Shown here: in pieces, positions 46,400 to 55,267 of the stretch
Numbering within the stretch: the stretch's first letter is position 1
Layout: every line of letters starts with the position of its first letter
Assembly (NCBI RefSeq): GCF_008932245.1
Contig: NZ_CP034909.1
Span: 3,482,001 to 3,546,000, forward strand
Direction: 5' to 3'
Length of the DNA: 64,000 bases
DNA from: Sinorhizobium alkalisoli
GTDB taxonomy: Bacteria; Pseudomonadota; Alphaproteobacteria; Rhizobiales; Rhizobiaceae
The notes under the pieces: model-generated
Told to the model about the DNA's origin: nothing
The model's input: the letters and a program-made list of their open reading frames with translations, nothing else
Database searches by the model: none
Program-made: the position numbers and the translations under genes

Positions 46400-47497
46400 T
46401 CAGAACAGTCGGTCGACCCAGCCATGCGGGTCGGGTGCGCGGCCGTTCTGGATATCGAGCAGCGCCGCCTTCAGCTTGCCGGCGACCGGACCGGCCCCGC
46501 CGTCGCCGATCGTGAAGCTGTGTTTGCGACCCTTCACCCTGCCGATCGGCGTGACCACCGCGGCGGTGCCGCAGGCAAAGGCCTCGGTCAGTCGGCCGCT
46601 CTGCGCATCCGCCTGCCATTGCTCGATCGCATAGGGTTCCTCGCGCACGGTGAGCCCCCTGTCGCGGGCAAGCGTGATCAGCGAATCGCGGGTGATGCCG
46701 GGCAGGATCGTGCCGGTGAGCGGCGGTGTCTGCAATGAGCCGTCGTTGAAGACGAAGAAGACGTTCATGCCGCCGAGTTCCTCGACGAAGCGGCGCTCGA
46801 CGGCATCGAGGAAGATCACCTGCTCGCAGCCTTCCCGGGTCGCCTCGGCCTGGGCAGCGAGGCTCGCCGCATAATTGCCGCCGCACTTTGCTTCGCCGGT
46901 GCCCCCCGGCGCGGCGCGCGTGTAGTTCTCCGACACCCACAGCGTGACGGCCGGCGCGCCGCCCTTGAAATAGGAGCCGACCGAAGAGGCAATGACGCAA
47001 TAGATGTACTCGGCCGAAGGCTTTACCCCGAGGAGGACCTCGGTTGCGATCATGAACGGCCGGAGATAGAGCGCCGAACCGTCGGCACTCGGAATCCAGT
47101 CGCGATCGACGCGGACCAGTTCACGGACAGATTCCACGAACATCTCCTCCGGCAGCGGCGCCATGGCGAGCCGGAGGGCGGAGTTGCGGAACCGGCGCGC
47201 ATTGGCGTCCGGGCGAAACAGCGCGGCGCCGCCGTCAGGCAGGCGATAGGCCTTCATGCCTTCGAAAATCTCCTGGGCGTAGTGGAACACCACCGTTGCA
47301 GGATCGAGGTCGAACGCCTTGCGTGCTTCAATCCTGCCGCCATGCCAGCCGCGTCCCTCGGAATAGCGGACGGTTACCATGTGATCCGTGAAGACCCGGC
47401 CGAAGCCCGGATTCTGGAGGATCGTCTCCCGCTCGCTCGCGGCCAGGGGATTCGGATTTTTCTCGAACAGGAAAGTCTTTGCGTCGCTCTCGGTCAT
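46400..47497 (-). CDS. ilvE: Branched-chain amino acid aminotransferase
   Basis: 365-aa class IV (fold type IV) PLP aminotransferase making and degrading Leu, Ile and Val. Visible are YAQEIFEGMKAYR, the region LGVKPSAEYIYCV, CGGNYAASLAAQAEA with the PLP Lys just before (GEAKCGGNYA), and ELGGMNVFFVF. The length corresponds to the longer, mitochondrial-like BCAT subgroup rather than E. coli IlvE (about 309 aa). Single gene. Confidence 0.94.
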   Translation of the reverse strand: MTESDAKTFLFEKNPNPLAASERETILQNPGFGRVFTDHMVTVRYSEGRGWHGGRIEARKAFDLDPATVVFHYAQEIFEGMKAYRLPDGGAALFRPDANARRFRNSALRLAMAPLPEEMFVESVRELVRVDRDWIPSADGSALYLRPFMIATEVLLGVKPSAEYIYCVIASSVGSYFKGGAPAVTLWVSENYTRAAPGGTGEAKCGGNYAASLAAQAEATREGCEQVIFLDAVERRFVEELGGMNVFFVFNDGSLQTPPLTGTILPGITRDSLITLARDRGLTVREEPYAIEQWQADAQSGRLTEAFACGTAAVVTPIGRVKGRKHSFTIGDGGAGPVAGKLKAALLDIQNGRAPDPHGWVDRLF

Positions 47498-47637
47498 CTA
47501 TCGTCCGTCCTTCGTTCCGAGCGGAAACGTCCCCTTCGCCGTGGGAGCAGGACTTAGCTCGGATCAGATCGTGATTGGTGGCGTTCATGCCTTCATACGC
47601 ACAGATATTAGCATTGCAAAAGCAAAATCCGCTACTG

Positions 47638-47739
47638 CATGTCTCTTTGATCGATCTCGATGAAAGGACAAAGACATGCAGTAATTCAAAGTGCTACAGC
47701 GACCTTTGCGCGTCCCGATAGGACGCGCGGCGCTGTAGT
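47638..47739 (+). repeat. Full-length mosaic repeat with module A
   Basis: Begins ATGTCTCTTTGATCGATCTC, continues GGACAAAGACATGCAGTAAT and TCAAAGTGCTACAGCGACCT, and ends with the palindrome GCGCGTCCCGATAGGACGCGC plus GGCGCTGTAG. It is the most complete copy in the window. Confidence 0.7.
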
Positions 47740-47779
47740 CTCGCGTCGCCCCCCCCCGCAAAAACCGGACGAAAAGGAA

Positions 47780-47805
47780 AAGCCCGGCTGGTGAGCCGGG
47801 CTTTC
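47780..47805 (-). terminator. Terminator downstream of cycM
   Basis: Perfect 11-bp stem AAAGCCCGGCT/AGCCGGGCTTT with a 4-nt loop. On the minus strand it is followed by CTTTTCCTTTT, fitting termination of cycM, whose stop is 24 bases away. Confidence 0.85.
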
Positions 47806-47828
47806 TACTCAGACTTGTCTGGTTGAAA

Positions 47829-48485
47829 TCAGTTTGCCGGTGCGGGTGCCGGAGCTTGGACGTCCTGGGCCGTCTGGCCTTCAACCGGAGCAGTTCCCTC
47901 CGTAGGAGCGGCTTCCGTCGCGCCGGTCGCTTCCGGAGCCGGCAGCGGTGCCGGATTATCCGAGTGCTCGCGCAGCCAGGCGATCAGGTTGGCCCGCTCG
48001 TCGGCTTTCTTCAGGCCGGCAAAGCCCATGGCCGTGCCCGGAACGTGCTTCTTCGGCGCTTCCAGGAAATAGCTCAGGTGGTCATAGTCCCACACGACCT
48101 TGCCCCCTTCGGCGAAGCTCTGCATGCCGGCGGAATAGCTGAAGCCCTCATGCGAGGCGACCGGGCGGTTGACGATGTCCCAGAGGTTCGGGCCGACCTT
48201 GTTGGGTCCGCCCTTCTCCACGGTGTGACAGCTCGCGCACTTCTTGAACACGGCTTCGCCCGCGGAGGCATCGGCTGTCGCCAGCAGCGGGCCAATCGGT
48301 TCGGGTGCGGCTTCCCCGCCGCCGGCGGCGCCGGGTTCGGCGGACGTCTCCTCGGCGACGATCGCGAAACCTTCCTTCTCGGGAGCTTCGGAATGGAATA
48401 TGCCTTCCGAGGCGATGGACACGGTCATTAGCACGAAGACCGTACCCAACAAGGCACCCACACCCATGTTTACATATGGATTCAT
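47829..48485 (-). CDS. cycM: Membrane-anchored cytochrome c (CycM type)
   Basis: 218-aa class I c-type cytochrome that passes electrons from the bc1 complex to an aa3-type oxidase. An uncleaved N-terminal anchor spans residues about 8-28. The haem site is CASCH and the axial Met is in GTAMGFAG. The C-terminal 35 residues are an Ala/Pro/Glu-rich tail. The ATG at 48485 follows GGGAGCG. Divergent from kdsB. Confidence 0.92.
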   Translation of the reverse strand: MNPYVNMGVGALLGTVFVLMTVSIASEGIFHSEAPEKEGFAIVAEETSAEPGAAGGGEAAPEPIGPLLATADASAGEAVFKKCASCHTVEKGGPNKVGPNLWDIVNRPVASHEGFSYSAGMQSFAEGGKVVWDYDHLSYFLEAPKKHVPGTAMGFAGLKKADERANLIAWLREHSDNPAPLPAPEATGATEAAPTEGTAPVEGQTAQDVQAPAPAPAN

Positions 48486-48641
48486 CTGCAAACGCTCCCT
48501 TTGCCACCGGCGCAAACAAAAAACCGGCCCATCTTGAAATCGCGCGGAACCTATGTCTTTTGGCTCTGCGTTGCAACAGTGATTATGGCCCCCGAAGTGA
48601 GACCTTTTGACACTTTCTGTGGGGTTCTTGAAGGCCAGACG

Positions 48642-49394
48642 ATGATTCACGAAAAATCCGGCAAAAGCTTGGTGCTCATTCCGGCGCGCATGGCCTCGAC
48701 CAGGCTGCCTGGAAAACCGCTTGCCGACATATGCGGTCTGCCGATGATCGTTCAGGTCGCACGGCGCGCACAGGAGGCCGATGTCGGCCGCATCGTGGTC
48801 GCCGTCGACCATGCGGAGGTGTTTGCCGCGGTGAGCGACGCGGGTTTCGAGGCGATCATGACGCGCGGCGACCACCAGTCCGGCTCCGACCGGATCCATG
48901 AGGCGCTCACCAAGGCCGATCCGGAGGGCGCGGCCGAGATCGTCATCAACGTCCAGGGGGACCTTCCGACGATCGAGCCCGGGCCGATCCGCGCGGCGCT
49001 CAGGCCCCTCGAGAATGCCTCGACCGACATCGCCACCCTGACGGTGGCGATTACCGACGAGCACGAAAAGACCAATCCGAACGTCGTCAAGGTGGTGGGC
49101 TCGCCCCTTTCCGAGAGCCGTTTGCGGGCGCTTTATTTTACCCGCACGACGGCACCCTACGGTGCCGGCCCCCTTTATCACCACATCGGCCTCTATGCCT
49201 ATCGGCGCAAGGCGCTCGAGACTTTCGTGTCGCTCAAGCCCTCGACGCTCGAAAAGCGCGAATCGCTGGAGCAACTGCGGGCGCTGGAAGCCGGCATGCG
49301 CATCGACGTCGAGATCGTCGATTCCGTGCCCCTCGGCGTCGATACGCCGGCAGACCTCGAGAAGGCCCGCCGCATACTTTCCGCCAGAAGCTGA
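48642..49394 (+). CDS. kdsB: 3-deoxy-manno-octulosonate cytidylyltransferase
   Basis: 250-aa enzyme that activates KDO with CTP for lipopolysaccharide core synthesis. CTP-binding [18 protein letters not shown], then [24 protein letters not shown] and the C-terminal [12 protein letters not shown] are all present. The ATG at 48642 starts just before the conserved region. Its stop is 14 bases before pheA, so the two form an operon. Confidence 0.96.
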   Translation: MIHEKSGKSLVLIPARMASTRLPGKPLADICGLPMIVQVARRAQEADVGRIVVAVDHAEVFAAVSDAGFEAIMTRGDHQSGSDRIHEALTKADPEGAAEIVINVQGDLPTIEPGPIRAALRPLENASTDIATLTVAITDEHEKTNPNVVKVVGSPLSESRLRALYFTRTTAPYGAGPLYHHIGLYAYRRKALETFVSLKPSTLEKRESLEQLRALEAGMRIDVEIVDSVPLGVDTPADLEKARRILSARS

Positions 49395-49408
49395 GGAAGG
49401 AACCGAGA

Positions 49409-50263
49409 GTGACCGTCAAGACCAACCGGATATCCTTTCAAGGTGACCATGGCGCCAATTCGGACATGGCCTGCCGCGACATGTTTGCGGGCATGGAGCC
49501 GCTGCCCTGCCAGACCTTCGAGGATGCCTTTCTTGCGGTCGAAAACGGTGATGCGGATCTGGCGATGATCCCGATCGAGAACACGATCGCCGGGCGCGTC
49601 GCAGACATCCACCACTTGCTGCCGGAGTCGCGTCTCTTTATCGTCGGCGAATATTTCATGCCGATCCGCTTCCAGTTGATGGTGCTGCCGGGCGTCAAGC
49701 GCGACGAGATCCGCACGGTGCACAGCCATATCCATGCGCTCGGCCAGTGCCGCAAGATCGTGCGCGCCAACGGCTGGAAGCCCGTTGTGGCCGGCGACAC
49801 CGCCGGTGCCGCGAAGCTCGTCATGGAGACCGGGGACCGTTCGATGGCGGCGCTCGCGCCTCGACTGGCCGCCGAACTTTACGGCCTGGAGATCATCGCT
49901 GAGAACGTCGAGGACACCGATAGCAACGTGACCCGCTTTGTCGTGCTGTCGCGCGAGGAACAGCGGATCGTGCGCAGATCCGATGACGAAGTGATCATCA
50001 CCACTTTTGTCTTCAACGTGCGCAACATTCCGGCTGCGCTCTACAAGGCCCTCGGTGGCTTTGCGACCAATGGCATCAACATGACGAAGCTTGAAAGCTA
50101 CCAACTCGGCGGCAAGTTCGTGGCGACGCAGTTCTATGCCGATATCGAGGGGCATCCGGACGACCTTGCCGTCCGGCATGCGATGGACGAGCTGCGCTTC
50201 TTTTCCGAGAAGGTGCGCATCCTCGGCACCTATCTGGCTCACCCTATGCGCGGCGTGCTCTGA
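49409..50263 (+). CDS. pheA: Prephenate dehydratase
   Basis: 284-aa monofunctional enzyme converting prephenate to phenylpyruvate for phenylalanine synthesis. The catalytic TRF is in [20 protein letters not shown] marks the substrate site. A C-terminal ACT domain (about residues 195-275) should give phenylalanine feedback, although the classical ESRP reads ESYQ here. The start is GTG with GAGGAAGGA upstream. No chorismate mutase domain is fused. Confidence 0.96.
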   Translation: MTVKTNRISFQGDHGANSDMACRDMFAGMEPLPCQTFEDAFLAVENGDADLAMIPIENTIAGRVADIHHLLPESRLFIVGEYFMPIRFQLMVLPGVKRDEIRTVHSHIHALGQCRKIVRANGWKPVVAGDTAGAAKLVMETGDRSMAALAPRLAAELYGLEIIAENVEDTDSNVTRFVVLSREEQRIVRRSDDEVIITTFVFNVRNIPAALYKALGGFATNGINMTKLESYQLGGKFVATQFYADIEGHPDDLAVRHAMDELRFFSEKVRILGTYLAHPMRGVL

Positions 50264-50376
50264 CCGCGCGTCGCGCCCCAGCCCGAAAAAGCGGCAAAAG
50301 TGCGGTAGGGCGCCACGCGCTGAACGCATGCCTAGTTTGCAATCATGTCTCTACTTAAATTCCGGGCAAATGCCTA

Positions 50377-50407
50377 TTTGACACTCGTCAAGATATGGAG
50401 TGTCAAA
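50377..50407. promoter_or_regulatory. Perfect inverted repeat over the DUF1127 ribosome binding site
   Basis: TTTGACACT (50377-50385) and AGTGTCAAA (50399-50407) are exact complements separated by 13 bases, ending one base before the ATG. The GGAG at 50397-50400 overlaps the stem. It could be an RNA hairpin hiding the ribosome binding site or a regulator-binding palindrome. Confidence 0.65.
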
Positions 50408-50408
50408 G

Positions 50409-50546
50409 ATGAAGATCCGCCAGAAGATCATGGATTATGCAACGAAGCGCCGCGCGATCCGCGAGCTGAACGCTCTCGACGATCATGCGCTGAGCGATAT
50501 CGGCCTTTCCCGTTCGCAGATCCAGGCCGCCGTCTACGGCCGCTGA
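50409..50546 (+). CDS. DUF1127 small protein
   Basis: 45-aa basic protein of the DUF1127 (YjiS-like) family. The sequence runs from MKIRQKIMDYATKRRAIREL to LDDHALSDIGLSRSQIQAAV, the arginine-rich and DIGL signature of the family. In alphaproteobacteria such proteins are reported to influence RNA turnover and nutrient metabolism. Preceded by a perfect inverted repeat and followed by a strong terminator, so it is a separate transcription unit. Confidence 0.88.
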   Translation: MKIRQKIMDYATKRRAIRELNALDDHALSDIGLSRSQIQAAVYGR

Positions 50547-50593
50547 TGAGAGATATGCCCCGCGCCGTTGGCCGGCGCGACGCAGTCGTTTTG

Positions 50594-50627
50594 AACGCCC
50601 CGCCGTCACCCGAGCGGGGCGTTTCCC
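50594..50627 (+). terminator. Terminator after DUF1127 gene
   Basis: AACGCCCCGC/GCGGGGCGTT, a perfect 10-bp stem with a 10-nt loop, 48 bases after the DUF1127 stop and just before the convergent nudC end. Confidence 0.8.
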
Positions 50628-50665
50628 GTAAAGGCAGACCCGCAACTGAGCCCGGTGACAAAGGA

Positions 50666-51646
50666 TCAGCCTCGCTCGGGCCAGGCGAGCCAGTCGCGCA
50701 TGAGCTGGTGCGCGATCGCCCCCTTCGGCGGCGGGATGTGCTCGTCGCCGGTGTCGGCGATGCCGGTCGTGCGCTCCAACATGGCCTCGGTCTCGGCACG
50801 GGTGAACCAGCGCACGTCTTCGAGTTCCTGTTCGTCCCGCTTGATCGTCGTGGATTTCGCCTCCGCATAGCAGCCGATCATCAGTGAGTGCGGCAGCGGC
50901 CAGGGCTGCGAGGCGTGATAGCGGACCCGCCCGATGCGGATGCCCGATTCCTCCTGCGTCTCCCGGCGCACGGCGTTCTCGATCGTCTCGCCCGGCTCGA
51001 CGAAGCCTGCAAGGCAGGAATACATGCCGGGCGCGAAATGCGGGCTGCGACCGAGAAGGCAGAGATCGTGCTCGAGATCGATCGTCAGCATGATGACGAC
51101 CGGGTCCGTGCGGGGAAAGACCATGTGGCCGCAGGCGGTGCAGATGCGCCGGTAGCCGCCGGCCCGCCCGTCCATCGGACCGCCGCAGCGGCCGCAGAAG
51201 CGGTTGTTGGCGTTCCAGACGATCAGGCTCGATCCCTGCGCGAACTGGCCTAGGAGTTCCTCCGGCAGCATCTGTTGGCGATAGAGCATCCGCGCATCGG
51301 CGATCTTGAAGGGTTCGGGCAGGGTCTCCTCGGTGAGACCCGACGGCACGGCGAGCCGCGGCTCGCCATTCTGCAGATAGCCGAGCAGGATCGATTCATC
51401 GAGCGCCGGTTCGAGGTCGGCGAGCTCGTAGGGGGCAAAGAGCGGATCGATGATCTTCGCGTCGTGCTTGACGATCAGCTTGGCGCCGGAAAAGGCAAGA
51501 AAATGCGCCGCCGGATGTTTGAGCGCCAGTTCGAGGCAGTCGTCGCTTCGATGTTCGGATTGGCGTTCGAGGTGGTTCTCCGCAAAAGCGACGAAAGTGC
51601 TCGGTTCCGGGTGAGGGCTGTGAAGATCGAAGATCGTTTTCGTCAT
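50666..51646 (-). CDS. nudC: NAD+/NADH diphosphatase (NudC), also RNA NAD-decapping type
   Basis: 326-aa Nudix hydrolase that splits NAD(H) to NMN(H) and AMP and, in characterised relatives, removes NAD caps from RNA. The zinc ribbon is RFCGRCGG...CTACGH. The Nudix box GFVEPGETIENAVRRETQEE is complete, followed by the SQPWPLPHSLM motif specific to NADH pyrophosphatases. The ATG at 51646 is two bases after the HIT gene stop. Confidence 0.95.
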   Translation of the reverse strand: MTKTIFDLHSPHPEPSTFVAFAENHLERQSEHRSDDCLELALKHPAAHFLAFSGAKLIVKHDAKIIDPLFAPYELADLEPALDESILLGYLQNGEPRLAVPSGLTEETLPEPFKIADARMLYRQQMLPEELLGQFAQGSSLIVWNANNRFCGRCGGPMDGRAGGYRRICTACGHMVFPRTDPVVIMLTIDLEHDLCLLGRSPHFAPGMYSCLAGFVEPGETIENAVRRETQEESGIRIGRVRYHASQPWPLPHSLMIGCYAEAKSTTIKRDEQELEDVRWFTRAETEAMLERTTGIADTGDEHIPPPKGAIAHQLMRDWLAWPERG

Positions 51647-51648
51647 GT

Positions 51649-52095
51649 TCAGAGATTTTCCAATATGCGTTCCGCGAATGCCTGGTGATCCGTCTCCAAC
51701 CACGGTTCGGCCTTGCCGAACCCCCAGACAGGACCCGGCCAGTTGGGGTCGCCCGTGCGCCGGGCGACGACATGCACATGGAGCTGCCGAACGATGTTGC
51801 CGAGTGCGCCGATATTGACCTTCTCCGCCCCGGCCACCTTTTTCAGGGCCGTCGCCACCATGTTCGTCTCGAAAGTCAGCATCGTCTGGTCGAGCGGCGA
51901 CAGATCGAAGATCTCCGAGACACCGTCGCGCTGGGGGATGAGGATGATCCAGGGCCAGCGGCGGTCGTTCATCAGGCGCAATTGGCAGAGGCCGATCGAA
52001 GCGATCGGGATGCCGTCGCGCTCAAGGCGCTCATCGAGCGTGAAGGTGGACAAGAAACTCTCCTCGGTGTGCAACGGATTCGCCTTGTTTTGCAT
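51649..52095 (-). CDS. HIT family protein
   Basis: 148-aa nucleotide hydrolase/transferase of the histidine triad superfamily. The catalytic triad is in QLHVHVVAR, although the last triad His is replaced by Arg-side residues, as in several diadenosine-type family members. N-terminal DGIPIASIGLCQLRLMND and WPWIILIPQR are typical for the rhizobial branch. It is co-transcribed with nudC, two bases apart, so both may act on nucleotide or cap metabolism. Confidence 0.87.
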   Translation of the reverse strand: MQNKANPLHTEESFLSTFTLDERLERDGIPIASIGLCQLRLMNDRRWPWIILIPQRDGVSEIFDLSPLDQTMLTFETNMVATALKKVAGAEKVNIGALGNIVRQLHVHVVARRTGDPNWPGPVWGFGKAEPWLETDHQAFAERILENL

Positions 52096-52156
52096 ACCGA
52101 TATCAGTTTTTTGATGGCTTGGCTTGCATTTGCTGGCGATATTGCCGATATGGAAG

Positions 52157-52256
52157 CCGGGAGGTTGGTGGTGGACGAGCCACTCGCCAACCGGGTCAGG
52201 TCCGGAAGGAAGCAGCCCTAACGAGCCACGGCACGGGTCATCGTGCCAGCCTCCCA
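52157..52256 (+). ncRNA. ffs: Signal recognition particle RNA, small bacterial type
   Basis: The conserved apical loop GGTCAGGTCCGGAAGGAAGC followed by AGCCCTAA is unmistakable. The closing stem pairs GGGAGG (52159-52164) with CCTCCC (52250-52255). About 100 nt, immediately upstream of dnaX, the usual alphaproteobacterial position. It forms the SRP with Ffh for co-translational membrane targeting. Confidence 0.95.
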
Positions 52257-52305
52257 CCTTCTTCTCCGTCCTGTCGGGACAAGAGTTCGAGCAGCGGCAG
52301 GGTCG

Positions 52306-54195
52306 ATGAGCGACGAAGCGCCTATTTCATCCCCCGGTTCCCTTCCCGTATCACCCGCCGAAAGACCGGCCGCCTATCGCGTTCTCGCACGCAAATATCG
52401 CCCGAAGGACTTCTCCGATCTCATGGTCGGCCAGGAGCCGATGGTGCGTACGCTCACCAACGCCTTCGAGACCGGCCGTATCGCTCAAGCCTATATGCTC
52501 ACCGGCGTGCGCGGCGTCGGCAAGACGACGACAGCGCGCATCCTGGCGCGCGCCCTGAACTACAAGACCGCGGAGATCGACAGGCCGACCATCGACCTGG
52601 GTGTCCCGGGCGAACATTGCCAGGCGATCATGGAAGGTCGCCATGTCGATGTGATCGAGATGGACGCCGCCTCCCATACCGGCATCGACGACATCCGCGA
52701 GATCATCGAGCAGGTTCGCTACCGGCCCGTCTCGGCCCGCTACAAAGTCTATATCATCGACGAAGTGCACATGCTCTCGACGCAGGCCTTCAACGGCCTG
52801 TTGAAGACGCTGGAAGAGCCGCCGGAGCACGTGAAGTTCATCTTTGCGACCACGGAGATCCGCAAGGTCCCGATCACGGTCCTGTCGCGCTGCCAGCGCT
52901 TCGATCTGCGGCGCATCAGCGCCTCCGACCTTGTCGGGCTGTTTTCGACCATTCTCAGCAAGGAAGCGGTGCCCTTCGATCCGGAGGCACTGGCCATGGT
53001 GGCGCGCGCAGCCGAGGGCTCGGCGCGCGACGGCCTGTCGCTGCTCGACCAGGCGATCGCCCATGGCGGCGGCGCCGTCGAGGTCGAAACGGTGCGCTCG
53101 ATGCTGGGGCTCGCCGATCGGGCGCGCATCGTCGATCTCTTTGCCCATATCGTCAAGGGCGATGCGGCGGCGGCACTCGGCGAATTTTCGGCGCAGTACG
53201 AAGCCGGCGCCAATCCGACCGTGGTTCTGACCGATCTTGCCGATTTCACCCACCTCGTCACGCGGATGAAATACGTGCCCGATGCGGCGAACGACCAGTC
53301 CTTGAGTGAGATCGAGCGCACGCGCGGTGCAGAATTCGCAGCCAGCGTCGCGGTGACGACGCTGTCGCGCATCTGGCAGATGCTGCTCAAGGGCATTCCT
53401 GAGGCGGAAAGCTCCGCGCGGCCGGCAGGCGCCGCCGAGATGGTTTTGATCCGGCTCGCCCATGCCGCGCATCTGCCCTCGCCGGAGGAGGCGGCGCGGC
53501 GGCTGCTCGAGCTTTCGGGAGGGGAAAACGGCGGACGTCCCATGCCGACCCGCAATGGCGCGAGCGCTGAGCCGCAGGCCGGTCCGGCGGTCGGGGCCCG
53601 TTCCGTCGAAGCCGCCCCCGTCCAGAGATCTTCGGGCAGTGGCGCCACCATGCTGCGCGCCGTCCCGGACGCAGCACCGCAGCCGATCGGCGTCGGGCGC
53701 CTGGAGGACAGCCCGGCAGCGGTGCCGGCCGCGAAGCCGCAGCCGAAGACTCCGGTCGCCTCGATCAGCGACATAGCCGATCTGTGCGCGAAGAACCGCG
53801 ACATCAAGCTGAAGACTCTGGTGCGTGGTTTCCTGCGTCTCGTGCATATCGAGCCCGGCCGGCTCGACGTCAATCTGCCCGAGGACGCGCCGAAGACGCT
53901 GCTCGGGGAACTCGCGGTCAAGCTCAAGGAATGGACCGGCATTCACTGGGTCGTCAGCTACAGCCGCGAGCCCGGCCAGCCGACGCTGGTCGAAGCCGAG
54001 CAGCGCGCCCAGGAGGAGCGCGTCAACGACGCGCGCCAGGACCCGGACGTCGCGGCGATCCTCGCACGCTTTCCGGGCGCGAGAATCACCGACGTCCGTA
54101 TTCGCGCGGCCGAGGAGGAGGAAGCGGAAAGCCTCGCGCCGGCGACGGCCGAATCCGAGGACGGCGATATCGTGCCGGGCGATGACATAGAATAG
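52306..54195 (+). CDS. dnaX: DNA polymerase III subunits gamma/tau
   Basis: 629-aa clamp-loader ATPase. Walker A is GVRGVGKTTTAR, Walker B is YIIDEVHMLS, sensor 1 FATTEIRKVP and the SRCQRFDLRR arginine-finger region follow. A proline/alanine-rich linker (about 420-500) leads to a C-terminal tau-like domain ending in acidic residues. The zinc module is reduced: only one Cys (GEHCQAIMEG) where four are usual. The ATG at 52306 starts the family N-terminus after the SRP RNA. Confidence 0.96.
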   Translation: MSDEAPISSPGSLPVSPAERPAAYRVLARKYRPKDFSDLMVGQEPMVRTLTNAFETGRIAQAYMLTGVRGVGKTTTARILARALNYKTAEIDRPTIDLGVPGEHCQAIMEGRHVDVIEMDAASHTGIDDIREIIEQVRYRPVSARYKVYIIDEVHMLSTQAFNGLLKTLEEPPEHVKFIFATTEIRKVPITVLSRCQRFDLRRISASDLVGLFSTILSKEAVPFDPEALAMVARAAEGSARDGLSLLDQAIAHGGGAVEVETVRSMLGLADRARIVDLFAHIVKGDAAAALGEFSAQYEAGANPTVVLTDLADFTHLVTRMKYVPDAANDQSLSEIERTRGAEFAASVAVTTLSRIWQMLLKGIPEAESSARPAGAAEMVLIRLAHAAHLPSPEEAARRLLELSGGENGGRPMPTRNGASAEPQAGPAVGARSVEAAPVQRSSGSGATMLRAVPDAAPQPIGVGRLEDSPAAVPAAKPQPKTPVASISDIADLCAKNRDIKLKTLVRGFLRLVHIEPGRLDVNLPEDAPKTLLGELAVKLKEWTGIHWVVSYSREPGQPTLVEAEQRAQEERVNDARQDPDVAAILARFPGARITDVRIRAAEEEEAESLAPATAESEDGDIVPGDDIE

Positions 54196-54252
54196 CGAGA
54201 ACGGCATGGCGCATCGCGCGCCTTCATTCAGGTCGGAAAACAGGAGACGACA

Positions 54253-54576
54253 ATGCGCGACATCATGGGCATGATGGGCAAGGTCAAGGAAATGCAGGCC
54301 AAGATGGAGAAGCTGCAGGCGGAGATCGCCGCGCTCGAAGTCGACGGCGCCTCCGGCGGAGGCCTCGTCACCGTTCGGCTCGACGGCAAGGGCCACATGA
54401 AGAGCCTGAAGATCGATCCTTCGCTCTTCAAGGAAGACGATGTCGAGATCCTCGAGGACCTGGTCGTCGCAGCCCACAAGGACGCCAAGGACAAGGTCGA
54501 AGCCCTCCAGGCTGAAAAAACCCGCGAGTTGACCGCCGGCCTGCCGATTCCGCCTGGTATGAAGCTGCCGTTCTGA
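54253..54576 (+). CDS. YbaB/EbfC family nucleoid-associated protein
   Basis: 107-aa DNA-binding protein. The N-terminal coiled segment [20 protein letters not shown] and the core [20 protein letters not shown] are characteristic. It forms tweezer-like dimers on the nucleoid. It lies between dnaX and recR, the conserved bacterial order, and shares their transcript. Confidence 0.96.
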   Translation: MRDIMGMMGKVKEMQAKMEKLQAEIAALEVDGASGGGLVTVRLDGKGHMKSLKIDPSLFKEDDVEILEDLVVAAHKDAKDKVEALQAEKTRELTAGLPIPPGMKLPF

Positions 54577-54625
54577 GCGATACGAGACGATTCCGTTTTT
54601 CGGCGATATGCGCTAAAAGCGCGCC

Positions 54626-55231
54626 ATGGCAAAGCGAGTCACCGGTCCCGAAATCGAAAAGCTCATCCAGCTCCTGGCGAAGGTGCCGGGCCTCGGCCCC
54701 CGATCCGCCCGGCGGGCGGCGCTGCACCTCGTCAAGAAGAAGGAACAGTTGCTCGGGCCCCTCGCCGAGGCGATGGGCGAGGCGCATCGCAAGGTGCGGG
54801 TCTGTTCCTGCTGCGGCAATGTCGACACGATCGATCCCTGCACCGTCTGCACCGACGAGCGGCGCGACCAGTCGGTGATCATCGTCGTCGAGGATGTCGC
54901 CGATCTCTGGGCGCTGGAGCGCGCCGGCGCCATGAACGCCGCCTATCACGTGCTTGGCGGCACCCTGTCGCCGCTCGACGGCATCGGCCCCGACGACCTG
55001 AACATCAAGGGCCTTGTCGACCGGGTGGGCAAGGGCGGCGTGCGCGAGCTGATCCTCGCGGTCAACGCCACCGTCGAGGGCCAGACGACGGCGCATTACA
55101 TCACCGACCAGCTGGAGGGCATGGAGGTCAAGATCACCCGTCTTGCTCATGGCGTGCCGGTCGGCGGCGAACTCGACTATCTCGACGAAGGCACGCTGAC
55201 GGCCGCGCTCAGGGCGCGCACGACGATCTGA
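54626..55231 (+). CDS. recR: Recombination mediator RecR
   Basis: 201-aa protein acting with RecF and RecO at gaps. Helix-hairpin-helix [17 protein letters not shown], zinc finger [16 protein letters not shown], and Toprim motif [11 protein letters not shown] are all intact. It closes the dnaX-ybaB-recR operon, 49 bases after ybaB. Confidence 0.98.
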   Translation: MAKRVTGPEIEKLIQLLAKVPGLGPRSARRAALHLVKKKEQLLGPLAEAMGEAHRKVRVCSCCGNVDTIDPCTVCTDERRDQSVIIVVEDVADLWALERAGAMNAAYHVLGGTLSPLDGIGPDDLNIKGLVDRVGKGGVRELILAVNATVEGQTTAHYITDQLEGMEVKITRLAHGVPVGGELDYLDEGTLTAALRARTTI

Positions 55232-55267
55232 GCCTTCGCAAACGCTCGTCTGATCGTGGGGAGCCCG

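Larger units (their letters stand above)
47498..47828. other. Intergenic region with repeat, poly-C run and terminator
   Basis: 331 bases between ilvE and cycM, both on the minus strand. It contains the full mosaic repeat (47638-47739), a run of nine C residues (47749-47757) and a strong hairpin terminator. No credible gene. Confidence 0.7.

Noticed and set aside
50345..50887. 180-aa plus-strand frame over the DUF1127 gene
   Set aside because: It runs through the DUF1127 gene in another frame and through the terminator, with no similarity to a known pattern.
52351..54477. 708-aa minus-strand open frame over dnaX and ybaB
   Set aside because: Shadow of dnaX with no recognisable domain; dnaX is unmistakable.
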